Of a stretch of 64,000 nucleotides of DNA, positions 54,099 to 62,616 are shown one piece after another (within the stretch, counting starts at the first letter, position 1; each line of letters begins with the position of its first letter). Source of the DNA: Flavobacterium alvei (lineage in GTDB: Bacteria; Bacteroidota; Bacteroidia; Flavobacteriales; Flavobacteriaceae). The notes under the pieces are model-generated. The model searched no databases, was not told the origin of the DNA, and saw only the letters and a program-made list of their open reading frames with translations. The stretch is taken from NCBI RefSeq assembly GCF_002920895.1, contig NZ_PQVG01000003.1:62001-126000 (forward strand), read 5' to 3'. A program made the translations under genes and the position numbers.

Positions 54099-55469
54099 AT
54101 GAATACATTAATAGCTATAACAGGATTGGGTATTTTATGCCTTTTATTTGAAATTTTAAATTTTAGAAAAGCCATTATTCCAGTTACAATTATCGGTTTA
54201 TTGGCCGTTCTTGGATTAACCTATTTGGGATATAATGCACCAACAAGTTATTATAACAATATGATTGTGGTTAGTAAATTTTCTTCTGTTTTTACAGGAT
54301 TGTTTACCGTTCTCACTGTTTTCTTGATAGCCTTGTCTCACGATTTCTATGAAGATCATCAAACCAAAATTTCTGATTTTATCGCCATAAAAATATTTAT
54401 GCTAGCTGGAGCAGTTGCTATGGTTTCTTTCGGAAACTTAGCTATGTTCTTTCTTGGAATTGAAGTTTTGTCTATTTCATTATATATTTTGGCAGCAAGC
54501 AACCGTTTGAATGTAAAAAGTAACGAAGCGGGAATGAAATATTTCTTGATGGGCTCTTTTGCTTCCGGAATTATATTGTTTGGAATTTGTTTTATCTACG
54601 GTGCAATGGGTTCTTTTGATGTTGCCGAAATTACTGAATGGTCGCGTTCTGCCGAATTGCCAGTTTGGTTCCCAATAGGAATTTCATTGGTTACCATCGG
54701 AATGTTTTTCAAAATTGCAGCCGTTCCTTTTCACTTTTGGGCTCCAGATGTTTACGAAGGTTCGCCAACTTTGACTACTACTACAATGAGTACTTTGGTA
54801 AAAGTGGTTGCCATTGCTACTTTGTATAAATTGCTAACAGCGATGAATGCTGACCTTTCTGATGCTTATATTAATATTATTATAGTAATTTCAATAGCAT
54901 CGATGACCGTTGGAAATATAATGGCTTTGAAACAAAACAATGTGAAACGAATGTTGGCTTTTTCTGGAATTTCACACGCTGGTTTTATGTTGATGACTTT
55001 GTTGAGTATTAGCAACTCGGCTAGTAGTTTAGTGTATTATACAACGGCTTATTCATTGTCTGGAATTGCTGCTTTTGCCGTGATTTTATACGTTTGCAAA
55101 AATAAAGACAACGAAGATATTAGCAACTTCAACGGATTAGGAAAAAACAATCCATTGATGGCGGCAATCCTAGCAGCTTCTTTACTTTCGATGGCGGGAA
55201 TTCCAATCTTTGCTGGATTTTTTGCCAAATTATTTTTGTTCAATCAAGTAATTGAAGCAGGGTATTTGGTAGTTGTAATTGCAGCAGTAATCAACTCTAT
55301 CATCAGTGTTGGATATTATTTCAAATTAATCTTGGCGATGTACAACAAAGAGCCGAATGAAGAAGCAGCGAAAACGCCGTTCGTGTTTTATGCCGTGGCT
55401 GTCGTGGCGATTCTTTTGAATATTGCTTTAGGTTTATTTCCATCCGTAGTGTTGGATTTATTGGGATAA
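54099..55469 (+). CDS. nuoN: NADH-quinone oxidoreductase subunit N
   Basis: The protein has 456 residues and is an antiporter-like subunit. Motifs are FFLGIEVLSISLYIL, VPFHFWAPDVYEGSPT and RMLAFSGISHAGF. It is the last gene of the operon, before a long hairpin. Confidence 0.97.
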   Translation: MNTLIAITGLGILCLLFEILNFRKAIIPVTIIGLLAVLGLTYLGYNAPTSYYNNMIVVSKFSSVFTGLFTVLTVFLIALSHDFYEDHQTKISDFIAIKIFMLAGAVAMVSFGNLAMFFLGIEVLSISLYILAASNRLNVKSNEAGMKYFLMGSFASGIILFGICFIYGAMGSFDVAEITEWSRSAELPVWFPIGISLVTIGMFFKIAAVPFHFWAPDVYEGSPTLTTTTMSTLVKVVAIATLYKLLTAMNADLSDAYINIIIVISIASMTVGNIMALKQNNVKRMLAFSGISHAGFMLMTLLSISNSASSLVYYTTAYSLSGIAAFAVILYVCKNKDNEDISNFNGLGKNNPLMAAILAASLLSMAGIPIFAGFFAKLFLFNQVIEAGYLVVVIAAVINSIISVGYYFKLILAMYNKEPNEEAAKTPFVFYAVAVVAILLNIALGLFPSVVLDLLG

Positions 55470-55495
55470 AAGTCAGTAGGACTGCAAAATAACTT

Positions 55496-55551
55496 AACCG
55501 CAGATTCGCAGATTTTTAAATTTATCAAAATCTGCGAATCTGCGGTTTTTT
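55496..55551 (+). terminator. Terminator of the nuo operon
   Basis: Perfect 21-bp arms (55496-55516, 55527-55547) with core GCAGATTCGCAG are followed by a run of seven T (55545-55551). The arm wording matches a common flavobacterial intergenic hairpin family. Confidence 0.93.
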
Positions 55552-55619
55552 TAAATATAGGACAATAAACCATTTTGCCCAAAAGCGTGATGTTTTTTGT
55601 CTCATAATACAACTAAAAT

Positions 55620-57050
55620 ATGTTTTTTAATTCATTAGCCTTTGCTGTTTTTCTACCAATAGTTTTTCTGTTGTATTGGTTTGTTTTCGGCAAAACCAAA
55701 AGCATGCAAAATGCATTTTTGGTGGTGGTGAGTTATTATTTTTATTCTTGTTGGGATTGGCGTTTCTTGTTCTTGTTGATTTTCTCGACGCTTTTATGCT
55801 ATTTCACCGGAATTCAAATCGAAAAAAACACTCAAAAAGCCCGTAAATTTTGGTTTTGGCTGAGTATCATCCTCAATTTGGGCTTTCTGGGAATATTCAA
55901 ATACTATAATTTTTTCGCTTCTTCTTTATCGGAAGCCCTGAACAACATTGGGTTGCAATCCAGTCCGCTTTTGCTGGACGTGATTCTGCCTGTTGGAATT
56001 TCTTTCTATACATTTCACGGACTGTCCTATGTCATCGACATTTATTACAAAAGAATCCAGTCCGAAAAAAACGTGGTGGATTATGCCTTGTTCGTGAGTT
56101 ACTTTCCGCTTTTGGTGGCTGGTCCCATCGAAAGAGCCACGCATCTTTTGCCTGAAATAAAAGTAAAAAGAACCTTCAATTTCGAAAAAGCCAAAGAAGG
56201 CGTTTACCAAATCATTTGGGGCTTGGTCAAAAAAGTGGTCATTGCCGATACTTGTGCGACTTATGCCAATGCCGTTTTTGACAATTACAGTTCAATGAAT
56301 TCCTTGTCGTTAATTTTGGGTGCGGTGTATTTTGCATTCCAGATTTATGGCGATTTCTCGGGTTATTCGGATATGGCTTTGGGAATGTCAAAATTGTTTG
56401 GTTTAGACTTATTGCGCAATTTCAATTATCCTTATTTTTCTAGAGATATTGCCGAATTTTGGCGTCGTTGGCACATTTCGTTATCCTCTTGGTTTCGAGA
56501 TTATTTGTACATTCCGTTGGGCGGAAGCCGTGGCAGCAAAATCAAACAAGTGCGCAACGTATTCATCATATTTGTTGTGAGCGGTTTTTGGCACGGAGCC
56601 AATTGGACTTTTGTGGCCTGGGGATTCATTAATGCAATGTATTTCTTGCCTTCATTGTTGTTAGGAACCAACCGAAACAATATGGAAACAGCCGAATTGC
56701 ATTGGGATTTCAATTCGATAAAAGTGTTTTTTAGCATTTTGGCCACTTTTACTTTGGCTTGTGTGGCCTGGATATTTTTCAGGGCAAATACAATCCACAT
56801 CGCTTTTGATTACATTGGTAAAATTTTCACCGACGGAACTTTCGCATCGCAATTCCTGCCCAACCAACGTTACAGCTACGAATTACTTTTACTCGTTTTA
56901 GCTTTTGTATTGGTCGAATGGAACAGCCGTTACAAAATTGAACCCATTTCTGGAAAATACAGTTGGCTCAAAATGACGTTGTGCATTTTGGCGATTATCG
57001 CTTTAGGAACCTATGCCGATTATAAAGAATTTATTTATTTCCAATTCTAA
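55620..57050 (+). CDS. MBOAT-family O-acyltransferase (AlgI-like)
   Basis: The protein has 476 residues and about ten membrane spans. Family motifs are GPIERATHLLPEI, DFSGYSDMALGMSKLFG, FWRRWHISLSSWFRDYLYIPLGG (read in parts) and the catalytic His in FVVSGFWHGANWTF. It moves acyl groups across the inner membrane to a periplasmic or surface glycan. It shares one base with the SGNH-type gene downstream, so they are coupled. Confidence 0.92.
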   Translation: MFFNSLAFAVFLPIVFLLYWFVFGKTKSMQNAFLVVVSYYFYSCWDWRFLFLLIFSTLLCYFTGIQIEKNTQKARKFWFWLSIILNLGFLGIFKYYNFFASSLSEALNNIGLQSSPLLLDVILPVGISFYTFHGLSYVIDIYYKRIQSEKNVVDYALFVSYFPLLVAGPIERATHLLPEIKVKRTFNFEKAKEGVYQIIWGLVKKVVIADTCATYANAVFDNYSSMNSLSLILGAVYFAFQIYGDFSGYSDMALGMSKLFGLDLLRNFNYPYFSRDIAEFWRRWHISLSSWFRDYLYIPLGGSRGSKIKQVRNVFIIFVVSGFWHGANWTFVAWGFINAMYFLPSLLLGTNRNNMETAELHWDFNSIKVFFSILATFTLACVAWIFFRANTIHIAFDYIGKIFTDGTFASQFLPNQRYSYELLLLVLAFVLVEWNSRYKIEPISGKYSWLKMTLCILAIIALGTYADYKEFIYFQF

Positions 57051-57928
57051 TGAAGAAGTTTATATCATTAATCGCCAAAATTTCACTCACGATTCTAGTG
57101 CTTTTAGTGGTGCTGGACTGGGTTTACACGAGCGTTTATCTACATTCTTCGAATCGTGGAAAAGTGGAAAAGGTTTTCAATTCCAAAGACGGAAATTATG
57201 ATGTGGTGATTTTGGGTTCATCGAGAGCCAACAACCATTTTGTGCCTGAACTTTTTGAAAAGAAAGGACTGAAAACCTTCAATTATGGAATGAGTGGTGC
57301 CCATTTATTCGAAGCTTCGCTAATGCTAAAATTGATGGCAGAACGCCAGTACAAAATCAAAACCGTGATTCTGGAAGCTGATTTGGGTCTTTGCAACGAA
57401 AAAGAATCCGATATGATTGCGGCAAAATTCCTGCCCTACATCCATCATTCCGAAGTAATCAAAAACCATTTTTCGAAGCTGGAAAACTTCAATGAGTTGT
57501 ATTATATTCCTTTCTACCGTTATATCGATTTTGACGCGCTGATTGGTTTCCGGGAAATGTACAATACCGCAACGGACAAACCGACGAATATTTTGGACAA
57601 TCTGGGTTATCATCCTTTGGGCCACAAACCTGGCAATATGAAGAACGACATCAGGGCTTTGAAACCCATTCGCAATAAATACTACGAAGAAATCAAGCAA
57701 ATTTGCAAACAGAATAATTACAACTTAATTACCGTAATGACGCCAATGTGCACGAATGTAAAAGGTTTGGATTACTTTGAAAAAGCCAACAAAATCTACC
57801 CCGAAATTCACAATCTGGTAAACGTCGTGCAAGGTGACCAATACTTTTCTTCCTGCGGCCATATGAATGATGCGGGTGCTCGGCTATTTACGGAGATAGT
57901 TATCAATAAGTTTTTTGAAAAGAAATAA
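57050..57928 (+). CDS. Membrane-anchored SGNH-like protein, partner of the MBOAT protein
   Basis: The protein has 292 residues. One N-terminal membrane anchor (LIAKISLTILVLLVVLDWVY) is followed by an SGNH-like fold. VVILGSSRANNHF carries the putative nucleophile Ser, and CGHMNDAGARLF carries the candidate catalytic His; the usual Asp two residues before this His is replaced by Ser/Cys. It is the counterpart of AlgJ/AlgX/DltD-type proteins that finish O-acylation outside the membrane. The glycan target is unknown. Confidence 0.78.
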   Translation: MKKFISLIAKISLTILVLLVVLDWVYTSVYLHSSNRGKVEKVFNSKDGNYDVVILGSSRANNHFVPELFEKKGLKTFNYGMSGAHLFEASLMLKLMAERQYKIKTVILEADLGLCNEKESDMIAAKFLPYIHHSEVIKNHFSKLENFNELYYIPFYRYIDFDALIGFREMYNTATDKPTNILDNLGYHPLGHKPGNMKNDIRALKPIRNKYYEEIKQICKQNNYNLITVMTPMCTNVKGLDYFEKANKIYPEIHNLVNVVQGDQYFSSCGHMNDAGARLFTEIVINKFFEKK

Positions 57929-57975
57929 ATAAATTGGAACGCTGATGATACGGATGTTCCGCAGATAAAACTGAT
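57929..57975. repeat. Fragment of the GACACGGAT intergenic repeat
   Basis: GGAACGCTGATGATACGGATGTTCC...GCAGATAAAACTGATT resembles the arms at 8461-8581. It contains the short palindrome GGAAC...GTTCC. Confidence 0.45.
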
Positions 57976-57978
57976 TTA

Positions 57979-58212
57979 TTATTTAATTTGGAAATTTAGC
58001 AGTTCTTTTGGCTCAATTTCTAAAGCGTTAGCAATTTTAACGAGAGTTTTTATTGTAGTGTTCATTTCAGCTCTTTCGATTCTCCCTATAGTAGTCTTTG
58101 GCAAATCACATATATCAGCTAAATTTTGTTGAGATAGATTTTTTCTTTCTCTTATTTGCCGGATGTGTCTTCCTAAATTTATTAAAAAATTTGCCCCTGA
58201 AATCATAATCAA
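57979..58212 (-). CDS. XRE-family helix-turn-helix regulator
   Basis: The protein has 77 residues. It is a single lambda-repressor-like domain with IRERKNLSQQNLADICDLPKTTIGRIER (read in two parts) and the distal ALEIEPKELL. No second domain is present. Its target is unknown. It is convergent with the SGNH gene and marks the start of a patch of small accessory genes. Confidence 0.88.
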   Translation of the reverse strand: MIMISGANFLINLGRHIRQIRERKNLSQQNLADICDLPKTTIGRIERAEMNTTIKTLVKIANALEIEPKELLNFQIK

Positions 58213-58351
58213 AGGTCAAAAACAAATAAAAACAACTTGGACGCGTAAAAGCGACCATTTTTCTTAAATTTGAATAATATTTTCCTCAAATGTGGAAAGC
58301 CGTAAAGGAAAGTAGTTTAGAATGTTTACTATTGTTGAATTATTAATCTAA

Positions 58352-58957
58352 ATGAAAATGAAAAAAATTATATTAAAGATTAAAAACTCCCTTTTTTCTT
58401 CGAATTTGGAAAGAGAAAAGCAAAACACAAATGATCTAAAAACAGTTTGTAAAGATGAAAATAATAAAGAATTTACACAAGAAATAAAGAATGAGCAGGA
58501 GGTGTTTGAACTAGACAAAGGGTATTCAAAGAAAGAAAGAGAACGAGGTTTTGATGAAGTATACAACGCTCGTTTAAGTGGAAATTTAGATGAAATGCTA
58601 CAAGTTTCTGATTTGAAAACTACTCTTATCAATAGACATTTTTTACTCCAAGGAATAATTTCACAAACTTATAAATTACGAAATGCTGAACGTTTTAATA
58701 ATCTTTGCATAGAATACTGTGAAAAGCACTTAAGCGAATTACCAATACTTATGGAGGCTTTACAAAATGAATATGGCGAATTGCCAAGAATTTTAGTTTT
58801 TCAAATTTATTCAACGGTTCTTACAGAAATTGGAGAATATGAAAAAGCAATAAATATTTGCGAAATGGCTATTTCTTTTGGTTTAGATGATGGAACTAAA
58901 GGTGGTTATTTAGGAAGAATTGCTAAGATTAAGAAGAAAATAAAAATTAAAAGCTAA
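58352..58957 (+). CDS. Hypothetical cytosolic protein with TPR-like C-terminus
   Basis: The protein has 201 residues. The N-terminal 60 residues are charged (many Lys/Glu). The C-terminal part is helical and TPR-like (FQIYSTVLTEIGEYEKAINICEMAIS). An alternative start two codons in is possible. Function not recognised. Confidence 0.65.
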   Translation: MKMKKIILKIKNSLFSSNLEREKQNTNDLKTVCKDENNKEFTQEIKNEQEVFELDKGYSKKERERGFDEVYNARLSGNLDEMLQVSDLKTTLINRHFLLQGIISQTYKLRNAERFNNLCIEYCEKHLSELPILMEALQNEYGELPRILVFQIYSTVLTEIGEYEKAINICEMAISFGLDDGTKGGYLGRIAKIKKKIKIKS

Positions 58958-59013
58958 CTAAAATAAGGATGCTTAACGCTTATGCCCTTTTAATTACTAA
59001 ACTAAAATACAAA

Positions 59014-59490
59014 ATGAAAAAAATACTATTATTTGCTTTGATAACATTTACTTTAGGTTGTTCAAAAGATGAAACAGTCATTTCCGATAACAAAATGGAA
59101 TCTGACTTTGTAATTGAGATTTCTCAAAGCAGACAAAAACGTTCTGATAATGAGTTTCAAATTGGATGGTCAGATTGGGAAAAAGAGGAGTCTAAAATTA
59201 TTTGGAATGCTAAAAAGAAAGAATTAACTATTGTATATTTTGATGGACAAATTGACATAATCCAAAACTGTAATGCGGAGAGCAATAAAGTATCTGCAAA
59301 AATAGAAGACATAAAAGGTGATGGAATAGATGATTGGATTGAAAACCCAACGGAAATCGTATTTGATTTCAATAACGATGATTTGATAAGATCAAATATG
59401 GAATTTGATTCACAACACGATACTAATGGTAATGGGATATTGATAGTTAGCAGAATTACATCAGATGTAGAACTTAGAGTAAAAAAGTAA
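59014..59490 (+). CDS. Small lipoprotein, unknown function
   Basis: The protein has 158 residues from 59014, chosen because it gives the lipoprotein signal LLFALITFTLGC. An upstream in-frame ATG (58969) would put 15 polar residues before it. The mature part is acidic and carries a Ca-binding-like DGIDDWIENPTE and an FDSQHDTNGNGILI stretch. Family not recognised. Confidence 0.65.
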   Translation: MKKILLFALITFTLGCSKDETVISDNKMESDFVIEISQSRQKRSDNEFQIGWSDWEKEESKIIWNAKKKELTIVYFDGQIDIIQNCNAESNKVSAKIEDIKGDGIDDWIENPTEIVFDFNNDDLIRSNMEFDSQHDTNGNGILIVSRITSDVELRVKK

Positions 59491-59583
59491 TTGAATGATT
59501 ATTTTAATTTAATCAAAAAACAGCTTTCTAAGTAACTGATGTATATTGTCCCAAATATTTCATAAAATTTTGAAACAAAAAAT

Positions 59584-60030
59584 ATGTATAAAGATAGAGA
59601 AACAAATTTTCAAGAACATTCAATTTTTCTTTCAGAAATTGCCAAAAGCATTTTAGAGGGGGATTTAAAAATACTTTCAATACCAGGTGTAAGTGAAATA
59701 ATCGCTCTATATTTATTAATTCCATACATAACAAACGATCAACTTGACACAGGAATGCACTTAAAAATTCCACAACTTGATTTAAATGAGGAATTTATTA
59801 ATGGTGTTAATTTGCAGAATTTACGAAATGCTCTCAGTCACTCTTTTGTAAGTGTTGAAGAAAGTACCGAAAAAGGTATTGGACGCATAATAATAGATGA
59901 TAGATCTCAAATGAATAGAAAAAATCACGATGAACAGGAAAGTAAAACAAAAGGTGTTTTTATTGATATAATAAAAGCAAATGAGAAACTACAAGAATTG
60001 CACAATAAAGTAATAAATACAATACCGTAA
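59584..60030 (+). CDS. HEPN-like small protein
   Basis: The protein has 148 residues, mostly helical. The motif LRNALSHSF contains R81 and H86, spaced as in the RX4-6H RNase motif of HEPN domains. No nucleotidyltransferase partner is adjacent. It may be a toxin-type or RNA-binding protein, but the assignment rests on this one motif and overall helicity. The hairpin repeat copy 2 follows its stop. Confidence 0.55.
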   Translation: MYKDRETNFQEHSIFLSEIAKSILEGDLKILSIPGVSEIIALYLLIPYITNDQLDTGMHLKIPQLDLNEEFINGVNLQNLRNALSHSFVSVEESTEKGIGRIIIDDRSQMNRKNHDEQESKTKGVFIDIIKANEKLQELHNKVINTIP

Positions 60031-60067
60031 AGGATCACAATCTCTTAATTCCCTCAACCCGAAATCT

Positions 60068-60123
60068 CGGATTTAGATAAATTATCTCGTTAACGCTAGC
60101 GCGGAATTGCATTCCGTGCCCAC
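60068..60123 (+). repeat. 56-bp dispersed hairpin repeat, copy 2
   Basis: It is 53/56 identical to the reverse complement of 5797-5852. Two of the three differences swap a base pair in the hairpin CGGAA-TTGCA-TTCCG (copy 1: CGGAT-TTGCA-ATCCG). It lies 37 bp after the HEPN-like gene. Confidence 0.9.
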
Positions 60124-60199
60124 CAACACAATCAAAATATCATAATTTCCTCAATCACAATATATTCCCTAAAAAAATAATTTATCTAAAATAATTTTA

Positions 60200-60207
60200 T
60201 ACATTTG
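60200..60207 (+). promoter_or_regulatory. Candidate -7 box of the toxin-antitoxin pair
   Basis: TACATTTG lies 22 bp before the antitoxin start; no clear -33 TTG. Confidence 0.45.
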
Positions 60208-60228
60208 AAAATAAGTAGCATTCAAATT

Positions 60229-60393
60229 ATGAAAACGAAAAACGAAAATTCTAACAATCTTGCCACTCCAGGCAAACCAATGTCTCAAAAGAAACTGGCT
60301 TCTTTGATAAAAGAGGCTGAGGAAGGAGAATTTTTAACATTAGATGAGTTCAAAATTAGATTCGATAAATGGAGATTACAAAGAAAAAAGTAG
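60229..60393 (+). CDS. Antitoxin-like protein of a ParE/RelE pair
   Basis: The protein has 54 residues from the ATG at 60229, chosen over 60205 because the latter lies within the -7 box. The charged helical C-terminus (SLIKEAEEGEFLTLDEFKIRFDKWR) is typical of small antitoxins that wrap around the toxin. The gene overlaps the toxin gene by 25 bp. Confidence 0.65.
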   Translation: MKTKNENSNNLATPGKPMSQKKLASLIKEAEEGEFLTLDEFKIRFDKWRLQRKK

Positions 60394-60704
60394 TCAAATC
60401 CGTTTATTATTATAAAGATATTCAAGATATTTTTGAATATGGAGAAGCAACCTTCGGTGAAAAAGCTGCATTGTCATTTTTTGATGAACTATTAATGGAC
60501 ACTCAAAATCTCGAATCGCGATATTTACTTCATCCTGAATGTCACCATCTGGAGACAAAAACCAAGAAATACCGAAATATAATTTTTGGTTCCTACCTCA
60601 TCATTTACAGAATTACACCCACCAGAATTGAAGTTTTGAGAGCTTTTCACGGTAGTCGTTCTCCAAAATCCATCAAAGAATCAAGAAATATTAAAGTTGA
60701 TTAA
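60369..60704 (+). CDS. RelE/ParE-family toxin
   Basis: The protein has 111 residues with the compact RelE/ParE pattern: YYKDIQDIFEYGEATFGEKAALSFFDEL at the start and YRNIIFGSYLIIYRITPTRIEVLRAFHGSRSP at the end, each read in parts. Members either cleave mRNA or inhibit gyrase; the sequence does not decide which. Translation is coupled to the antitoxin. Confidence 0.82.
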   Translation: MEITKKKVVKSVYYYKDIQDIFEYGEATFGEKAALSFFDELLMDTQNLESRYLLHPECHHLETKTKKYRNIIFGSYLIIYRITPTRIEVLRAFHGSRSPKSIKESRNIKVD

Positions 60705-60789
60705 TTTTTTCGACAGTACCTCAAATTAATTCTTCATCCTCACGACTATTATCGGCTATTCTGTTATTTTTACAAATTAAAATATTGAA

Positions 60790-61782
60790 ATGGCAAACAA
60801 CACCGAAAACACAAAAACAATCCGTTGGGGCATCTTGGGATGTGGCGACGTTACTGAACTAAAAAGTGGCCCAGCCTACCAAAAAACTCAAGGTTTCAAA
60901 ATTGAAGCCGTGATGCGAAGAGATGCCGAAAAAGCGGCCAACTATGCCAAAAGACATCACATCGACAAGTATTATTCGGATGCCGATGCCTTAATCAACG
61001 ATCCCGAAATTGATGCCATTTACATTGCCACTCCGCCGGACACGCATCATTTTTATGGTTTGAAAGTGGCGTTGGTGGGAAAAATTTGCTGTATCGAAAA
61101 ACCATTGGCACCAAGTTATACCGAAAGTCTCGAAATATACGAAGCTTTTAAAACCAAGAACATTCCTTTGTTCACAGCTTATTACAGACGAACTTTACCT
61201 CGTTTCGAACAAATAAAAGCTTGGCTTGACGAGAATAAAATTGGCGAAGTGCGTTCTATTCGATGGAATTTGACCAAATCGGCTTCTGAACAAGATTTGT
61301 CGGGAAAATACAATTGGCGTACCGATGCCAAAGTAGCTCCTGGTGGTTATTTTGATGATTTGGCGAGTCACGGTTTGGACTTGTTCACTTTCCTTTTGGG
61401 AGATATCAAAGAGGTTTCGGGTTATAGTTTGAACCAACAAGGATTGTATTCGGCCAAGGATGCCATCACCGCTTGCTGGCTTCACGAATCGGGCGTTACA
61501 GGAAATGGCAATTGGAATTTTGGAAGCCAAAAACGTGAAGATATTGTTGAAATTGCTGGAACCAAAGGCAAAATCAATTTTTCCATTTTCGAAAATGATG
61601 CCATCATCCTTTCCAATGACGAAGGCGAAACGGAATTGTTTATCGAACATCCCGAAAACGTGCAATTGCATCACGTGGAACGAATTAGAGAACATCTTTT
61701 GGGTAATAGCGAACATCCATCTGCCGATTTTTCGGCGGTAAAGACTAGTTGGGTGATGGATAAAATTCTTGGTAATTTATAA
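60790..61782 (+). CDS. Gfo/Idh/MocA-family oxidoreductase
   Basis: The protein has 330 residues. A Rossmann NAD(P) domain begins WGILGCGDVTE, and the family motif CCIEKPLAPS (EKP) follows. The C-terminal domain contains GGYFDDLASHGLDLF with the catalytic-region His. It probably oxidises a sugar or polyol; substrate unknown. Confidence 0.9.
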   Translation: MANNTENTKTIRWGILGCGDVTELKSGPAYQKTQGFKIEAVMRRDAEKAANYAKRHHIDKYYSDADALINDPEIDAIYIATPPDTHHFYGLKVALVGKICCIEKPLAPSYTESLEIYEAFKTKNIPLFTAYYRRTLPRFEQIKAWLDENKIGEVRSIRWNLTKSASEQDLSGKYNWRTDAKVAPGGYFDDLASHGLDLFTFLLGDIKEVSGYSLNQQGLYSAKDAITACWLHESGVTGNGNWNFGSQKREDIVEIAGTKGKINFSIFENDAIILSNDEGETELFIEHPENVQLHHVERIREHLLGNSEHPSADFSAVKTSWVMDKILGNL

Positions 61783-61788
61783 ACACAA

Positions 61789-61818
61789 AAAAAAACAGCT
61801 CCAAAATGAAGCTGCTTT
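61789..61818 (-). terminator. Terminator of the 61839 gene
   Basis: Short arms around CAGCTCC/GAAGCTG (with a G-U pair) lie next to a long A-run on the plus strand, which is a U-run for the minus-strand gene. Confidence 0.6.
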
Positions 61819-61838
61819 GATTAAAAATTTTGATATAA

Positions 61839-62432
61839 CTATTTGTTATCGAAAGATTTTATAAATGACTTATCATCATAATTTATCACAAATGTGTATC
61901 CATCAGACTTAATGTTAGACAAATCAAAACTTTTTGATATCTTTTGATCTTTCAACAATCCACTATCATAAACTTCGTTATCTTCGTGGTCATAAATTTT
62001 AATAGTTGCTGAAGATTTTTGAGAATTAATGAAGCTTACTGTTAACAGTCCGTCTTTTTCTATGAAAACTGGTTTGTATATATCTGAAATAGCGGTTTCT
62101 GATAGCACAGCTGTTGACCCAACGACTGAAATTTTGTATCTAGAAATTTTCAATTCAGATTCAGCTTCTAAATAGTAAGTCCCTTCAGGTAAATCTTTCA
62201 AATCATATGTTCTATTAATAACTTTCTGAGAAGCTACATTTTCTGAATGGATTAATCTATTTTTTACATCATAAATAGACAGATCCATTTTTTTTGCATC
62301 ATTTAGCACAATAGTTATAATTCTTCCTTCTTCTTTTTTTACACCTAGCGAAAAATCAATATCACTAGCATGTACGTTCATAGTTAATAATGCTACTCCC
62401 AACACTAAACTAAATTTAAATAAATTTTTCAT
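61839..62432 (-). CDS. Exported protein with two beta-sandwich repeats
   Basis: The protein has 197 residues. A signal peptide (FKFSLVLGVALLTMNVHA) is followed by two similar beta modules: DLSIYDVKNRLIHSENV...YDLKDLPEGTYYLEAES (about 48-95) and TIKIYDHEDNEVYDSG...FDLSNIKSDGYTFVI (about 142-185). These resemble T9SS C-terminal/DUF3244-like modules. It may be a cell-surface or periplasmic protein of unknown role. Confidence 0.75.
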   Translation of the reverse strand: MKNLFKFSLVLGVALLTMNVHASDIDFSLGVKKEEGRIITIVLNDAKKMDLSIYDVKNRLIHSENVASQKVINRTYDLKDLPEGTYYLEAESELKISRYKISVVGSTAVLSETAISDIYKPVFIEKDGLLTVSFINSQKSSATIKIYDHEDNEVYDSGLLKDQKISKSFDLSNIKSDGYTFVINYDDKSFIKSFDNK

Positions 62433-62469
62433 AATTTTAATTTTTAGGTTTATAATGATTTATTTGAAG

Positions 62470-62477
62470 CAAAGATA
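62470..62477 (-). promoter_or_regulatory. Candidate -7 box for the 61839 gene
   Basis: The minus strand reads TATCTTTG about 38 bp upstream of the start codon; no clear -33 element. Confidence 0.45.
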
Positions 62478-62560
62478 TTGTAGAGATGTGATGCGAAATA
62501 GCACTTTCTTTTCATATTTGTGTGATATATTACCTTTTACGAAAACGAAATAGGTTAAAA

Positions 62561-62593
62561 TTGGTAATCATGTGTTAATTTGGGTTAATTTTG
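62561..62593 (+). promoter_or_regulatory. Candidate promoter of the AraC regulator
   Basis: TTG (62561-62563) and TAATTTTG (62586-62593) are 22 bp apart. This supports the start at 62617 rather than the ATG at 62572, which would precede the -7 box. Confidence 0.55.
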
Positions 62594-62616
62594 TACTCAT
62601 TCTAAATAACAGCATT

